Assembly: GCF_001927245.1 (NCBI RefSeq) | Contig: NZ_MJUX01000011.1 | Span: 61,519-125,518, forward strand | Origin: Acuticoccus yangtzensis | Lineage (GTDB): Bacteria > Pseudomonadota > Alphaproteobacteria > Rhizobiales > Amorphaceae | Length of the DNA stretch: 64,000 nt | Direction: 5' to 3' | Part shown: positions 1 through 8,976 of the stretch, piece by piece | Layout of the letters: each line of letters opens with the position of its first letter | Numbering within the stretch: the stretch's first letter is position 1 | Made by a program: the position numbers and the translations under genes | The notes under the pieces: generated by a model | Seen by the model: only the letters and a program-made list of their open reading frames with translations | Database searches by the model: none | What the model was told of the DNA's origin: nothing

Positions 1-669
1 CCTCCCCGCTGTCATTGTTCCGGACGAAGCCGACGCCATGCGGAAGGCTTCGATTTCGATGTCCATGAAGGCGCGCCCCAGCGTCCCGATGGGAGCGTAG
101 AGGCGCGAGCCCGCGGCCCCCTCGAGGTCGGCGAAGAAGTGGCCGGCCCAGGTGGCGATGTGGGTGTTGAAGAAGGCGTCCTGGTCGGCGACCGACAGGG
201 CGGACGCATAATCGCCGCGGATCAACCCGGCCATCATCTCGCACAGGCTCGCGATGTGGTCCTCGGGGTCCTTGGTCTCCGCCGCGCGGGCGATGCCGAG
301 CTGGCGCATGTGGCCACGCAGCACGGCGAGCGGCTTCTCGTTCAGGAATCCGGTCAGATAATAGCTGGCGAACGGGACCAATTCACCGCGCCCGAGGCCA
401 ATGAAGAGGGCATCATATTCGCGGGAAGCCTCGCCCGGCGTGGTCTCCGCCGCGACCCGCGCAAGGGCGGTCACCGCCTTGCCGATCGCCGAATCGTCAC
501 CGCTCAAGCCTTTCAGACCGGCGAGGGTATCGCGATCCGGCGCGCGGGACAGGAGAGTCGCGAGAAGGGTGTAAACATCGGCCCGCACGAGATCCTCAGC
601 GGGGACGGCGGTGCGTCCCTGCGGCTGCGCCTGTCGGCGCGCAATGTCGGAAACGTGCTCCTCAACCAT
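1..669 (-). CDS. TorD/DmsD-family molybdoenzyme chaperone (3' end outside window)
   Basis: Predicted cytoplasmic chaperone that binds the apo-catalytic subunit of a molybdenum enzyme before cofactor loading or export. The reading frame opens with ATG at 669 and has no stop before base 1, so 223 residues of an incomplete protein are visible. It is all-helical in character and carries the family hallmark REYDALFIGLGRGELVPFASYY (quoted in part: EYDALFIGLGRGELVPFASY) followed by an LTGFLNEKPL segment, as in TorD-like proteins linked to formate dehydrogenases. It is followed on the same strand by nothing visible and preceded by DUF3306 and DUF3305 genes, the usual partners of formate dehydrogenase clusters. 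The molybdoenzyme it serves is inferred to lie to the left of the window. Confidence 0.85.
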   Translation of the reverse strand, partial: MVEEHVSDIARRQAQPQGRTAVPAEDLVRADVYTLLATLLSRAPDRDTLAGLKGLSGDDSAIGKAVTALARVAAETTPGEASREYDALFIGLGRGELVPFASYYLTGFLNEKPLAVLRGHMRQLGIARAAETKDPEDHIASLCEMMAGLIRGDYASALSVADQDAFFNTHIATWAGHFFADLEGAAGSRLYAPIGTLGRAFMDIEIEAFRMASASSGTMTAGR

Positions 670-797
670 TTTTGAGAATTCTTTTACTTAGGCACCTGAC
701 TTGGAATAAGTCCTAGTCGCGATCCAAGGCCGTGGCAAGATCGTGGCACGGGGCCGCCGCCCTGCCCCACAGAGGAGACCGCGCGGCAGAGTGCGGA

Positions 798-1643
798 TCA
801 GCCACCCGTGGAAAATCGCATCCGCCGGGGCCGCGCGACGGGACCGGCGGGCGCCTCGTCGCTCTCCGCCACGGGGTCGGCGGACGATGATACCGCGCTC
901 TTCAGTGAAAAATCGGCCTCTTTTTCAGTGCGTTGACTTCCAATTTGGTCGATCAAGCCGGGTTTAGGGAGCGATGGAGCAACGGGCGCATCCGGCCCGG
1001 TAGCAAGCGCCGCGGCAGCGTGGTCCGGCTGGCCGGCCGGGCGGCATTCCATCCGACCATCGTCGCATTCCTGCGACACCGCGCCACTCTGCGGGCCCGC
1101 GGCCGTGACGGTGTCCGACGCCCCCGCCGCGCCTTGCATTGCGGCCGTCTCCTCGCTGGGCCGCGCGTCCGGCTCGCCGCCTGCACCATGTTGCGCGTCG
1201 CCCTCCGCCTCCCCCGTCAGCTTGCGGAATCCGCGGCCGATCGCATAGGCGGTCTTCACCGCGGCCCCCTCCACGGCGGCGACGCTATAGTCGTCATCGT
1301 AGTCGTTCAGCCCGTCCAGGTTGGCGAAGACGGGGTTGCTGCGCCAGAGCGCGCGCATGGCCCGGCGGCGCAGGAATTTGGGCACCGCAGGATCCATGAA
1401 GCGCTTCAGGTCGCCGCCGGGGCCGACGGTGTCGGGATCCGGCAGATCGAGCCGCTCCAGCAGCTCCGTCTCGGTCTCCTCACCCTCCGCGGTCTCAGCC
1501 TCCCCCCTCTCGATCGCCGAGGGCGCGGCCTCAATCTCGACCGGCGCGCCTGCAACCGGCGTCTGGGCTGTGGCAGGCCCGGGCGCCGTGTCCGCCTCCA
1601 GGCCGCGCTTGCGCCGCGACCAGCGTTCCAGAACGCTGCTCAT
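798..1643 (-). CDS. DUF3306 domain-containing protein
   Basis: 281-residue protein of unknown biochemical role. After an Arg-rich start (MSSVLERWSRRKRG) and an acidic Ala/Glu stretch, residues of about 75-120 form the conserved DUF3306 core with LKRFMDPAVPKFLRRRAMRA and SNPVFANLDGLNDYDDDY. The C-terminal 150 residues are low-complexity and poorly conserved. DUF3306 genes are known to accompany DUF3305, TorD and formate dehydrogenase genes. Its ATG overlaps the stop of the DUF3305 gene by 4 bases (ATGA), which indicates translational coupling. A role in maturation of the molybdoenzyme is inference from context. Confidence 0.88.
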   Translation of the reverse strand: MSSVLERWSRRKRGLEADTAPGPATAQTPVAGAPVEIEAAPSAIERGEAETAEGEETETELLERLDLPDPDTVGPGGDLKRFMDPAVPKFLRRRAMRALWRSNPVFANLDGLNDYDDDYSVAAVEGAAVKTAYAIGRGFRKLTGEAEGDAQHGAGGEPDARPSEETAAMQGAAGASDTVTAAGPQSGAVSQECDDGRMECRPAGQPDHAAAALATGPDAPVAPSLPKPGLIDQIGSQRTEKEADFSLKSAVSSSADPVAESDEAPAGPVARPRRMRFSTGG

Positions 1644-2314
1644 TCACCCTCTCCGGGCTCTCGCTCGCCATCCCGCACGGGCAGCGCCCTGTCGCCCTGG
1701 CGCCGCGTCTTCTGCTCGGCCGGGGCGCGGTAGACGTCGGCCATCTGGCGGATCCTGCTGTCGCCGATGCCGTCCTCGACCCGGTCGACCCGCACCTTGT
1801 CGCGCCGGCGCTTCACGAACGGCTCCTCGACGAAATGCGTGGTCACGAACCCTTCCACGAAGGCATGAAGGCCGTCAGGCATGGCCACCGGCTCCACCTC
1901 GTCTTCGCCGCTGTCGGCAAAATCCTGCGCCTCGTAGGCGGAGGCGGTGACGCGGAAAAGGGTAGGCCTGTCGCCCGGCTGCGGCCCCCTTCGGGCGATC
2001 ACGAAGACGGCCGGCGGCGTCATCGCCAGCGACACGGCATAGCCTTCCGCGTCGGCGCGGTGGAGCTCCAGCGTAGCGGTCGCTGCATGAAATTCGGCTG
2101 TGCCGTCGGCCTCTTCGCGCAGAGGGCGCCAATCGGCAGCAGCAGCGCCGGGAATGAGAGCGACCGCGCGGTAGGACCACTTGGCCCAGCGCGTGGCGCC
2201 CGGCGCACGGCGCACCACGATGCCGACCGGAAGGCTCACCCGGCGCGGTGCCGACGCCTCGTCCTGAACGGCACCGTCACCCGCCCGCTCCGCACCTGCC
2301 GCCTCCTCACTCAC
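1640..2314 (-). CDS. DUF3305 domain-containing protein
   Basis: 224 residues, function unknown. The recognisable core is PVGIVVRRAPGATRWAKWSY, then WRPLREE, a region reading AVSLAMTPPAVFVIARR, and later PVAMPDGLHAFVEGFVTTHF, the usual DUF3305 pattern. Translation starts at GTG 2314, preceded by GGAGG about eight bases upstream; no better ATG exists nearby. It is first in a minus-strand operon with DUF3306 and TorD and is divergent from the polyferredoxin gene across about 180 bases, so the two operons probably share a regulatory region. Confidence 0.88.
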   Translation of the reverse strand: MSEEAAGAERAGDGAVQDEASAPRRVSLPVGIVVRRAPGATRWAKWSYRAVALIPGAAAADWRPLREEADGTAEFHAATATLELHRADAEGYAVSLAMTPPAVFVIARRGPQPGDRPTLFRVTASAYEAQDFADSGEDEVEPVAMPDGLHAFVEGFVTTHFVEEPFVKRRRDKVRVDRVEDGIGDSRIRQMADVYRAPAEQKTRRQGDRALPVRDGEREPGEGE

Positions 2315-2494
2315 GCCTCTGGCCTCCAGACCTACATTGTTCCAAGCTAGAAATAGACATTAGAGGATGCCAAAGAAACCAGTCCGTCCGCTCGCCCGTG
2401 CGGACCTCATCATTGTCGGTCCGCGCGGCTGCCCGGTGCGGACCACCCTCTCAGTTCGTCCGCGGCCCGCGGATCCTGGCGTTTGGAGTCGAAG

Positions 2495-4495
2495 ATGCCC
2501 GTCGATCAGCTGCTTTTGTGTACCTGTGCGGCGAGCCAATCGGTCGACGCGGCGAGCGCCGGTGCGGCCGCAGGCGCGGGTGCGACCACCGTCTGCTCGC
2601 GCCTGTGTACCGCCGAAATCGGCGTGGCCGAGGCCGCGCTGGGCGCTGGAACGACCTTGATTGCATGCGGCCAACAGGCGCAGCAGTTCGCCGATCTCGC
2701 CGAAAGCCTGGGCGCGGCGGACCGGCTGACCACGACCGACATCCGCGACCGCGCGGGATGGACCGGCGGCAGCGTCACCCCCGGCGAGGCGCATGCCAAA
2801 CAGGCCGCGCTGCTGGCCGCTGCGATGCGCCCCGCACCCGCCGCCCCGGCCGTCACCGTGCAGTCGGAGGGCGTGTGCCTCGTCATCGGCGGCGCGGCGG
2901 CGCTGGACGCCGCGGCCCAACTCGCGGACACCCTCGCCGTCACCGCGATCCTCACCGAGCGGCCCGATGGTCTCACCCCCGCCGAAACCTTCGACATCGC
3001 CGCCGGGCGCGTCGCCCGCCTGTCCGGCACCCTCGGCCGGTTCGAGGTGGTGGTGGATGGCTACGCCCCCGCCGACCCGGCCGGACGCGGCGAACTCGCC
3101 TTCGCCGCCCCCGTGAACGGCGCACGGTCCGCGTGCGACATCGTCGTCGACCTCACCGGCGGCCCCGCCTTCGTCACCGCGCCGCACAAGCGCGACGGCT
3201 ACGTGAAGGCGGACCCCAAATCGCCCGCCGACGTCGCCCGCGCGGTGCGCGAGGCCGCGGACCTGATCGGCACCTTCGAGAAGCCGCTCTACGTGCGCTT
3301 CGACGCCAGCCTGTGCGCCCACTCGCGCGCCGGACAGCCCGGCTGCTCGCGCTGCCTCGACCTTTGCCCCACCGGCGCCATCACCCCCGCCGGAGACACT
3401 GTGGCGATCGACCCGATGATCTGCGCCGGCTGCGGCGCCTGCTCGGCCGTCTGCCCGACCGGCGCCGCGTCCTACGACGCACCGCCCCCGACCGCGCTGT
3501 TCGCCGAACTCTCCACGCTGGCCTCCGCCTACCGCAAGGCCGGTGGCACCGCCCCGCGCGTCCTCTTCCACGACGAGACCTTCGGCGCGGAGATGATCGC
3601 CCTCTCCGCCCGCTTCGGACGCGGCCTTCCCGCCGACGTCATCCCCGTCGCGGTGGCCAACGTGGAGCTCGTCGGCCACGCCGAGATCATGGCCGCGCTC
3701 GGCACAGGTTTCGCGGCGGCGTTCATCCTGGAAGGGCCGCGGACCGACGGCGAGAGCGTCGCGCGCGAGGTCGCCTTCGCCGCGGCGATCCTGGCCGGAA
3801 CCGGCGCGGCCGATGCCGTCACCCGCATCACCGCCATCGCCCCGGCCGAGCCGGACGCTTTGGAAGAGGCGCTGTGGCGGGACGCACCCGCCCCCTTCGC
3901 CGCCTCGCCGATCCTGCCGCTGGGCGGCCGGCGTGAGGTCACCCGCCTCGCCGCAACGGCGCTGTCGGGCGGAGCCGTCCCCGCGCCGATCCCGCTGCCG
4001 GAGCGCGCCCCCTACGGCGCCGTCGTGCTGGACACCGACGCGTGCACCCTGTGCCTCGCTTGCGTGTCGCTCTGCCCGTCCGGCGCGCTGGCGGACAACC
4101 CGGACCGGCCGCAGGTGCGCTTCCAGGAGGCGGCGTGCGTGCAGTGCGGCATCTGCGAGGCAGCCTGCCCGGAGGACGCCATCACCCTCGCCCCGCAGCT
4201 CGACCTTGCCCCCGCCGCCCTCTCCCACCGCGTCCTCAACGAGGAGGAGCCGTTCGAGTGCATCTCCTGCGGCAAGCCCTTCGGCGTGCGCTCCACCATC
4301 GAGCGGATCGTGGAGAAGCTGGCGGGCAAGCACTGGATGTACACCCAGTCCGACAATGTGCGGCTGATCCAGATGTGCGATGACTGCCGCATCAATGCGC
4401 AGTATCACGCGCAGACGTCGCCGCTCAGGATGGGCGAGAGGCCGCGCGTGCGCACTACGGCCGACGACATCGCCGACAAGAGCAAGCTGAACTGA
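2495..4495 (+). CDS. Multi-cluster 4Fe-4S binding protein (formate dehydrogenase accessory type)
   Basis: 666-residue iron-sulfur protein likely to carry electrons or act in metal-centre assembly. Four ferredoxin-type motifs are visible: CSRCLDLCP and CAGCGACSAVCP (about residues 284-320) and CTLCLACVSLCP and CVQCGICEAACP (about 516-558). Two further pairs, CISCG and CDDCR, lie near the C-terminus, and an unusual Cys set (LCTC...CSRLC) lies at the N-terminus. ATG 2495 is preferred to the upstream TTG at 2483 because GGAG at 2485-2488 is correctly spaced for it. It heads a plus-strand operon with DUF6494 and Mrp. No signal peptide or membrane segment is seen, so it is cytoplasmic. This protein family recurs beside TorD/DUF3305/DUF3306; its exact partner is not established. 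Confidence 0.85.
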   Translation: MPVDQLLLCTCAASQSVDAASAGAAAGAGATTVCSRLCTAEIGVAEAALGAGTTLIACGQQAQQFADLAESLGAADRLTTTDIRDRAGWTGGSVTPGEAHAKQAALLAAAMRPAPAAPAVTVQSEGVCLVIGGAAALDAAAQLADTLAVTAILTERPDGLTPAETFDIAAGRVARLSGTLGRFEVVVDGYAPADPAGRGELAFAAPVNGARSACDIVVDLTGGPAFVTAPHKRDGYVKADPKSPADVARAVREAADLIGTFEKPLYVRFDASLCAHSRAGQPGCSRCLDLCPTGAITPAGDTVAIDPMICAGCGACSAVCPTGAASYDAPPPTALFAELSTLASAYRKAGGTAPRVLFHDETFGAEMIALSARFGRGLPADVIPVAVANVELVGHAEIMAALGTGFAAAFILEGPRTDGESVAREVAFAAAILAGTGAADAVTRITAIAPAEPDALEEALWRDAPAPFAASPILPLGGRREVTRLAATALSGGAVPAPIPLPERAPYGAVVLDTDACTLCLACVSLCPSGALADNPDRPQVRFQEAACVQCGICEAACPEDAITLAPQLDLAPAALSHRVLNEEEPFECISCGKPFGVRSTIERIVEKLAGKHWMYTQSDNVRLIQMCDDCRINAQYHAQTSPLRMGERPRVRTTADDIADKSKLN

Positions 4496-4519
4496 CACGA
4501 CCCGCAACGGGAGAGACCG

Positions 4520-4741
4520 ATGACCGACACCACCCCCGACGCCTTCAACATGAGCCTGCGCAAGTTCCTCAAGACCGTCGGCGTGACGTCGCAGCGGGAG
4601 ATCGAAGAGGCGGTGCGGGCGGCGCGCGAGAATGGCACCCTGCCCGCCGGCCCGGTGACCGCCAAGGTGACGCTGACCGTGGAGGGGCTCGGCCTCGACC
4701 ACACGGTGAGCGGAACCATCGACGTGCCGACCGCCGACTGA
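4520..4741 (+). CDS. DUF6494 family small protein
   Basis: 73-residue protein of unknown function. The conserved block DAFNMSLRKFLKTVGVTSQ occupies residues 7-25 and is followed by REIEEAVRAARENGTL, as in DUF6494 members found next to Mrp and formate dehydrogenase accessory genes. GGGAGAG lies about five bases before the ATG. It sits 24 bases after the polyferredoxin and 31 bases before mrp, so it is probably co-transcribed. No metal-binding residues are obvious. Confidence 0.85.
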   Translation: MTDTTPDAFNMSLRKFLKTVGVTSQREIEEAVRAARENGTLPAGPVTAKVTLTVEGLGLDHTVSGTIDVPTAD

Positions 4742-4772
4742 ACCGGCCTCTTGACCCACGGAAACGTCCGAC

Positions 4773-5918
4773 ATGATTGACGAGGCCGCCGTCCGCGAGG
4801 CCCTCTCCACCGTGATCGATCCCGGCAGCGGGGTCGACATCATCACCGCCGACCAGGTGAAGGCGCTGACCATCCGCGGCAGCACGGTCAGCTTCATTCT
4901 GGAAGTCGACGCCGCGCGGGGCGCCGCGATGGAGCCGCTGCGCGCCGCCGCCGAGCGTGCCGCCGCCGCCCTCCCCGGCGTCACCGGTGTCAGCGCGATC
5001 ATGACGGCCCACGTCGTCGAAGGCGCGCCGCGCACGATGCCGCGCGCCGATCGCCCGGCCCCGCCCGCGCCTCACGCTCACGGGCACAGTCACAGTCACA
5101 GTCACGGCCACGCGCACCCGCCTGCGAAACCCGCCGCGCCCGCGAAACCGAAGAACCCGGCCGGGGTGAAGCGCGTCATCGCCGTCGCGTCCGGCAAGGG
5201 CGGGGTGGGCAAATCCACCGTGGCCGCCAACCTCGCCGTGGCGCTGGCGGCACGCGGCCAGAAGGTCGGCCTGCTCGACGCCGACGTCTACGGCCCCAGC
5301 CAACCGCGCATGCTGGGCGTCTCCGGCCGCCCCTCCAGCCCGGACGGGCGCATCATCCTGCCCCACCGCAACCATGGCGTGACGCTGATGTCGCTCGGCC
5401 TGATGGTGGGCGAGGACGAGGCCATCGTCTGGCGCGGCCCGATGCTGATGGGCGCCCTGCAGCAGATGCTGGGCCAAGTCCAATGGGGCCGGCTGGACGT
5501 CCTCATCGTCGACCTGCCGCCCGGCACCGGCGACGTGCAGATGACGCTGTGCCAGAACGCCGACGTCGCAGGCGCGGTGGTGGTCTCCACCCCGCAGGAC
5601 ATCGCCCTGATCGACGCGCGCAAGGGCATCGACATGTTCAACCGCATGGGGACGCCCATCCTCGGCATCGTCGAGAACATGTCGGCCTTCGTGTGCGACG
5701 GGTGCGGCAAGGTGCACCATCCGTTCGGCCACGGCGGGGCGCGGGCGGAGGCCGAGAAGCTCGGCGTTCCCTTCCTGGGCGAGATCCCGCTGGACCTTGC
5801 CATCCGCGTCGCCGGCGACGGTGGCGCGCCGATCGTCGTCCTGAAGCCGGAGAGCCCGGAGGCCGCCGCCTTTTTCGCCATCGCCGACGCGCTGATCGCC
5901 GCCGACGTCCCGGCATGA
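4773..5918 (+). CDS. mrp: Mrp/NBP35-type iron-sulfur carrier ATPase
   Basis: 381-residue P-loop ATPase of the ApbC/Mrp family, which holds and transfers Fe-S clusters to target apoproteins. An N-terminal MIP18-like domain (about 1-85) is followed by a His/Pro/Ala-rich linker containing HAHGHSHSHSHGHAH, then the ATPase domain with deviant Walker A SGKGGVGKST and the cluster-binding pair CDGCG near residue 307. The His-rich stretch comes from a CACAGT repeat and could bind metal ions, which is inference. Its place beside a polyferredoxin and molybdoenzyme accessory genes suggests a dedicated Fe-S supplier for that enzyme. Confidence 0.92.
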   Translation: MIDEAAVREALSTVIDPGSGVDIITADQVKALTIRGSTVSFILEVDAARGAAMEPLRAAAERAAAALPGVTGVSAIMTAHVVEGAPRTMPRADRPAPPAPHAHGHSHSHSHGHAHPPAKPAAPAKPKNPAGVKRVIAVASGKGGVGKSTVAANLAVALAARGQKVGLLDADVYGPSQPRMLGVSGRPSSPDGRIILPHRNHGVTLMSLGLMVGEDEAIVWRGPMLMGALQQMLGQVQWGRLDVLIVDLPPGTGDVQMTLCQNADVAGAVVVSTPQDIALIDARKGIDMFNRMGTPILGIVENMSAFVCDGCGKVHHPFGHGGARAEAEKLGVPFLGEIPLDLAIRVAGDGGAPIVVLKPESPEAAAFFAIADALIAADVPA

Positions 5919-6117
5919 GGGCCGCGGCCTTGATGAGAATCGCGGCCTCGATCACACCGCCCGGCAGCGCGGCGTCCCCTCGCGGCATCGTCCCCCGCCG
6001 CGCGGCCGCCCGCGCTGTTGTCCGCCGCGCGGGTGCGCGCCCGTTGGTCCTGGGCCGCCGGGTTCTGGCCGACTCGGCCCCCGGCCCTATCCCGCCGCGG
6101 CCGACGAGGCGGGCGTG

Positions 6118-6831
6118 ATGGACGCCGCCGCCCCCCTCTTCCCGCCGCTCATCACTGGCGCCCAGGTCGACATCGACCCGTTCGCCGCCGCCGTCGACCT
6201 TGCCCGCGAGGGAACGCCCGGCGGCACGCTCACCTTCCGCGACAAGGACGGCACATTGTCAGCGGCGATCGTGCTGACCCCGGAACTCCCGCTACGCCAA
6301 GCGATGGGCGTCGTTCTGGCGCTGCAGGTCGCGGTGGTGGACGCGCTGGGCGCCTCCGGTCCGCCGGAACTGGCGGTCGAGGTCCACTGGCCGGATCGCA
6401 TGACACTGAACGGAGCGGGCGGCCCTGTGTGGCGCTTCGCCGCCAGCACGACCGATCCCGACGATGAACCGCTCTGGCTGATCGGCGCGGTGGACCTCCC
6501 GTGCGCCCCCGTCAGCGACAACCCCGGCGACACGCCCGGCCGCACCACCCTGGCCGACGAGGGCTATTGGCCGATCGACACCACGGCGCTCCTGGAAAGC
6601 CTGTCGCGGCACATGCTGGTGTGGATCAACCGCTTCGTGGACGAGGGCCTTGCCCCCGTCGCCGCCACATGGTGCGCCAAGTGCCCGGACATCGGCGGCC
6701 CCATCACCGCGCCTGTCGCTGGCCGCATGCTGGGCCTCGACGAGACCGGCGGCCTCCTCGTCAGCCGTGACGGACGCACCGAGGCGCTGCCGCTCACCCG
6801 TGCTCTCACCCCGCCCGACGCGCTTCGATGA
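6118..6831 (+). CDS. Biotin/lipoate-protein-ligase-like protein (DUF4444)
   Basis: 237-residue protein related to the LplA/BirA ligase fold. The central part (AMGVVLALQVAVVDALG, then PPELAVEVHWPDRMTLNG) matches the ligase-like N-domain, and the C-terminus (PDIGGPITAPVAGRMLGLDE followed by GGLLVSRDG) matches DUF4444. A substrate has not been established for this family. Either GTG 6115 or ATG 6118 could start it; the ATG is used here. It is the fourth gene of the plus-strand operon, after a 200-base gap, and is followed by DUF6505 with 7 bases between. The recurrent neighbourhood with molybdoenzyme accessory genes suggests a maturation role. Confidence 0.82.
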   Translation: MDAAAPLFPPLITGAQVDIDPFAAAVDLAREGTPGGTLTFRDKDGTLSAAIVLTPELPLRQAMGVVLALQVAVVDALGASGPPELAVEVHWPDRMTLNGAGGPVWRFAASTTDPDDEPLWLIGAVDLPCAPVSDNPGDTPGRTTLADEGYWPIDTTALLESLSRHMLVWINRFVDEGLAPVAATWCAKCPDIGGPITAPVAGRMLGLDETGGLLVSRDGRTEALPLTRALTPPDALR

Positions 6832-6838
6832 GGCCCCG

Positions 6839-7312
6839 ATGAAATACCTCGCCCGTATCATCCGCCTGGACGAGAGCGACCTCAACGTGTTCGAGCACCC
6901 GGCCGAACCCGGCGAATGGGCGATCTCCGGCGCCTTCGCCTTCTCCAACTGGAGCGAGGCCGACCTCACCGGCAAACGCCGCCAGGCCTTCGCCCACGGC
7001 TGGCTGAGCCTCGAGAGTTTCGGCCGCGCCTCCGTCGTCGCGGTGGCCCCGGTGACCGACCTCGAATGGGAGACGCTGGCCGCCGCACTCGCCGACCACT
7101 TCGTCGCTCACTACGGCGCGCCCGGCCGCGCGGCGGCGATGCCCGTGGCGCTGGAGGAACTCGGCCACGCCGAGGCGCTGTGCAGCGACTACGAGCCGAA
7201 CACGCTGCTTCTTGTCGAGCGCACCTTGGAGGAGGTCGGCGTGCGCGAGCGGTTCCGCGCGGTCAAACCCGTGGCGGCGCCGCTCGAGAGCTTCGCCGTC
7301 CACGGCGAGTAG
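6839..7312 (+). CDS. DUF6505 family protein
   Basis: 157 residues, function unknown. It begins MKYLARIIRLDESDLNVFEH and contains EWAISGAFAFSNWSEADLTG and a distinctive SLESFGRASVVAVAP, all in agreement with DUF6505. No signal peptide or membrane segment is visible. It follows the DUF4444 gene by 7 bases and travels with it in related genomes, so the pair probably act in one process. Confidence 0.82.
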   Translation: MKYLARIIRLDESDLNVFEHPAEPGEWAISGAFAFSNWSEADLTGKRRQAFAHGWLSLESFGRASVVAVAPVTDLEWETLAAALADHFVAHYGAPGRAAAMPVALEELGHAEALCSDYEPNTLLLVERTLEEVGVRERFRAVKPVAAPLESFAVHGE

Positions 7313-7396
7313 GCGCGCCCGCGTCGGGCCCCGCTTCCCTCGCGGCGCAGGGAGGCGTACCACCTGCGGCCGAACGGCAAGACGGAAGGACGCGGC

Positions 7397-8593
7397 GTGA
7401 ACGAAGGGACGATCCTGATCGTCGGCGCGGGACAGGGCGGCTACCAGGCCGCGGCCAGCCTGCGCCAGGAGGGCTTTGACGGCGCCATCACCCTCGTCGG
7501 CGACGAGCCGGGCCTGCCCTATCAGCGCCCGCCCCTCTCCAAAGCCTACATGAAGAGCGGCGACGCTGAAGAGCTGGAGCTGCGCCCCCGCGCATTCTAC
7601 GACGAGAACCGCATCACGCTGCGGGCCTCGACCCGCGTCGCCGCCATCGACCGCGTGGCACGGCAAGTGACGACCGAGGCGGGCGAGGCGATCGCCTACG
7701 ACCACCTCATCCTGGCGACGGGGACGCGCAATCTGCGCCCGCCCATCGGCGGCCTGGAACACACGGTGGACTTGCGCACGCTCGCCCACGCGGCGGAGCT
7801 GCGGCAGAGGCTGGCCCGGCCGCGGCGCATCGCGGTGATCGGCGGCGGCTTCATCGGCCTGGAGTTCGCCGCCGTGGCGCGCGCGGCGGGGCACGAGGTG
7901 ACGGTGGCCGAGGCCGCGCCGCGCCTGATGAGCCGCGTCCTGTCGCCGGACATGTCGCACCGCTTTCGGGAGATGCACGAGGCGATGGGAACGGGGATCA
8001 GCCTCGGCACCGCGGTGCGGCAGGTGATGCCGGAGGGGATCATCCTGGCGAGCGGGGCGACGGTGCCCGCCGACCTGATCCTGCTGGCGACCGGCGTCAG
8101 GCCCAACGTGGAGCTGGCCGAGGCCGCCGGGCTCGCCGTCTCCAACGGCATTCTGGTGGACGCGCAGCTTGCCACCGCCGATCCGGCGATCTCCGCGCTC
8201 GGCGACTGCGCGGTGTTCCCGGACCCGCGCACCGGGCGCCCGGTGCGGCTGGAAAGCGTGCAGGCGGCGGTGGACCATGCGCGCGCCATCGCCAAGCGGC
8301 TGGTGAAGGGCGTTGCCGACCCCTACGCGGCGGTTCCCTGGTTCTGGTCCGATCAAGCGGACTGGAAGCTGCAGATCGCCGGACTGGCGACGCCGGACGA
8401 CGCCGCCGTCGTGCGCGAGGACGGCGCGGTGCTGCGGTTCGACGGCGACACGCTGACGGCGGTCGAAACCATCAACGACGCGCGCACCCACATGCAGGCC
8501 CGCCGCCTGATGGCCGGCGAGACCCCGCTGACCCGCCCCGCTCTGGAGGCGGAGGGCTGGGACCTCGGCGCACTGATGAAGGCGCGCCGCTGA
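7397..8593 (+). CDS. FAD-dependent NAD(P)H:ferredoxin/rubredoxin-type reductase
   Basis: 398-residue pyridine-nucleotide disulfide-oxidoreductase fold protein of the ferredoxin/putidaredoxin reductase group. The N-terminal FAD site is IVGAGQGGYQAA, the NAD(P) site IAVIGGGFIGLEFA is at about residues 145-158, and the second FAD motif is ISALGDCAVF. PYQRPPLSK is typical of the group. GTG 7397 is used as the start; GGAAGGA lies about seven bases before it. It probably moves electrons between NAD(P)H and an iron-sulfur partner, possibly the polyferredoxin upstream. Assignment to the metallo-enzyme operon is from position only. Confidence 0.88.
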   Translation: MNEGTILIVGAGQGGYQAAASLRQEGFDGAITLVGDEPGLPYQRPPLSKAYMKSGDAEELELRPRAFYDENRITLRASTRVAAIDRVARQVTTEAGEAIAYDHLILATGTRNLRPPIGGLEHTVDLRTLAHAAELRQRLARPRRIAVIGGGFIGLEFAAVARAAGHEVTVAEAAPRLMSRVLSPDMSHRFREMHEAMGTGISLGTAVRQVMPEGIILASGATVPADLILLATGVRPNVELAEAAGLAVSNGILVDAQLATADPAISALGDCAVFPDPRTGRPVRLESVQAAVDHARAIAKRLVKGVADPYAAVPWFWSDQADWKLQIAGLATPDDAAVVREDGAVLRFDGDTLTAVETINDARTHMQARRLMAGETPLTRPALEAEGWDLGALMKARR

Positions 8594-8976
8594 TCCCCTC
8601 GGGCCGCCGCATCGCGAGATTGACCCGAGGGTTTGCGGATCGTGCCGACGCCGTCCGTCCTCGTCCGGGGCTTACGCGGAACGGGACGACCCATCGCGGC
8701 GCGGCGCGCTCGCCTCGGCATCATCGGCGAAGACCGGCCGCACCGCCGCCAGGAGCCGCGCCGAACTCGATTGCCATGATGAAAGTCAGCGGCGGATGAT
8801 CGCCCGGAGTCCGCTTATTTCGGTATAAGTTTGCAAAGGTTTGGGGCAAATAAGACTCGCCGACGCCGCGGCAACCCGGCCGATCAGCCTGGGTTATGCA
8901 ACCCATTGAAACTTTCGCGCGCGCTGTAAACGCGCTACCAGAACCCAACGCCCAGACCCGTCCGGAGCCTTCGCGC
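8594..8976. other. Intergenic region upstream of the phosphohexomutase gene
   Basis: About 380 bases with no convincing gene. An AT-richer patch around 8815-8860 (TTGCAA at 8831 within it) is the likeliest promoter area for the following gene, but no clear -10 box is seen. Confidence 0.4.

Noticed and set aside
2360..5035. 891-codon open frame on the minus strand opposite the polyferredoxin and mrp genes
   Set aside because: It lies antisense to genes with clear domain motifs and its translation is low-complexity Gly/Arg/His/Ala without any family pattern; this is a result of high GC at third positions.
6806..8491. 561-codon minus-strand open frame opposite the FAD reductase
   Set aside because: It covers a well-supported reductase gene and its product is compositionally odd with no motif.
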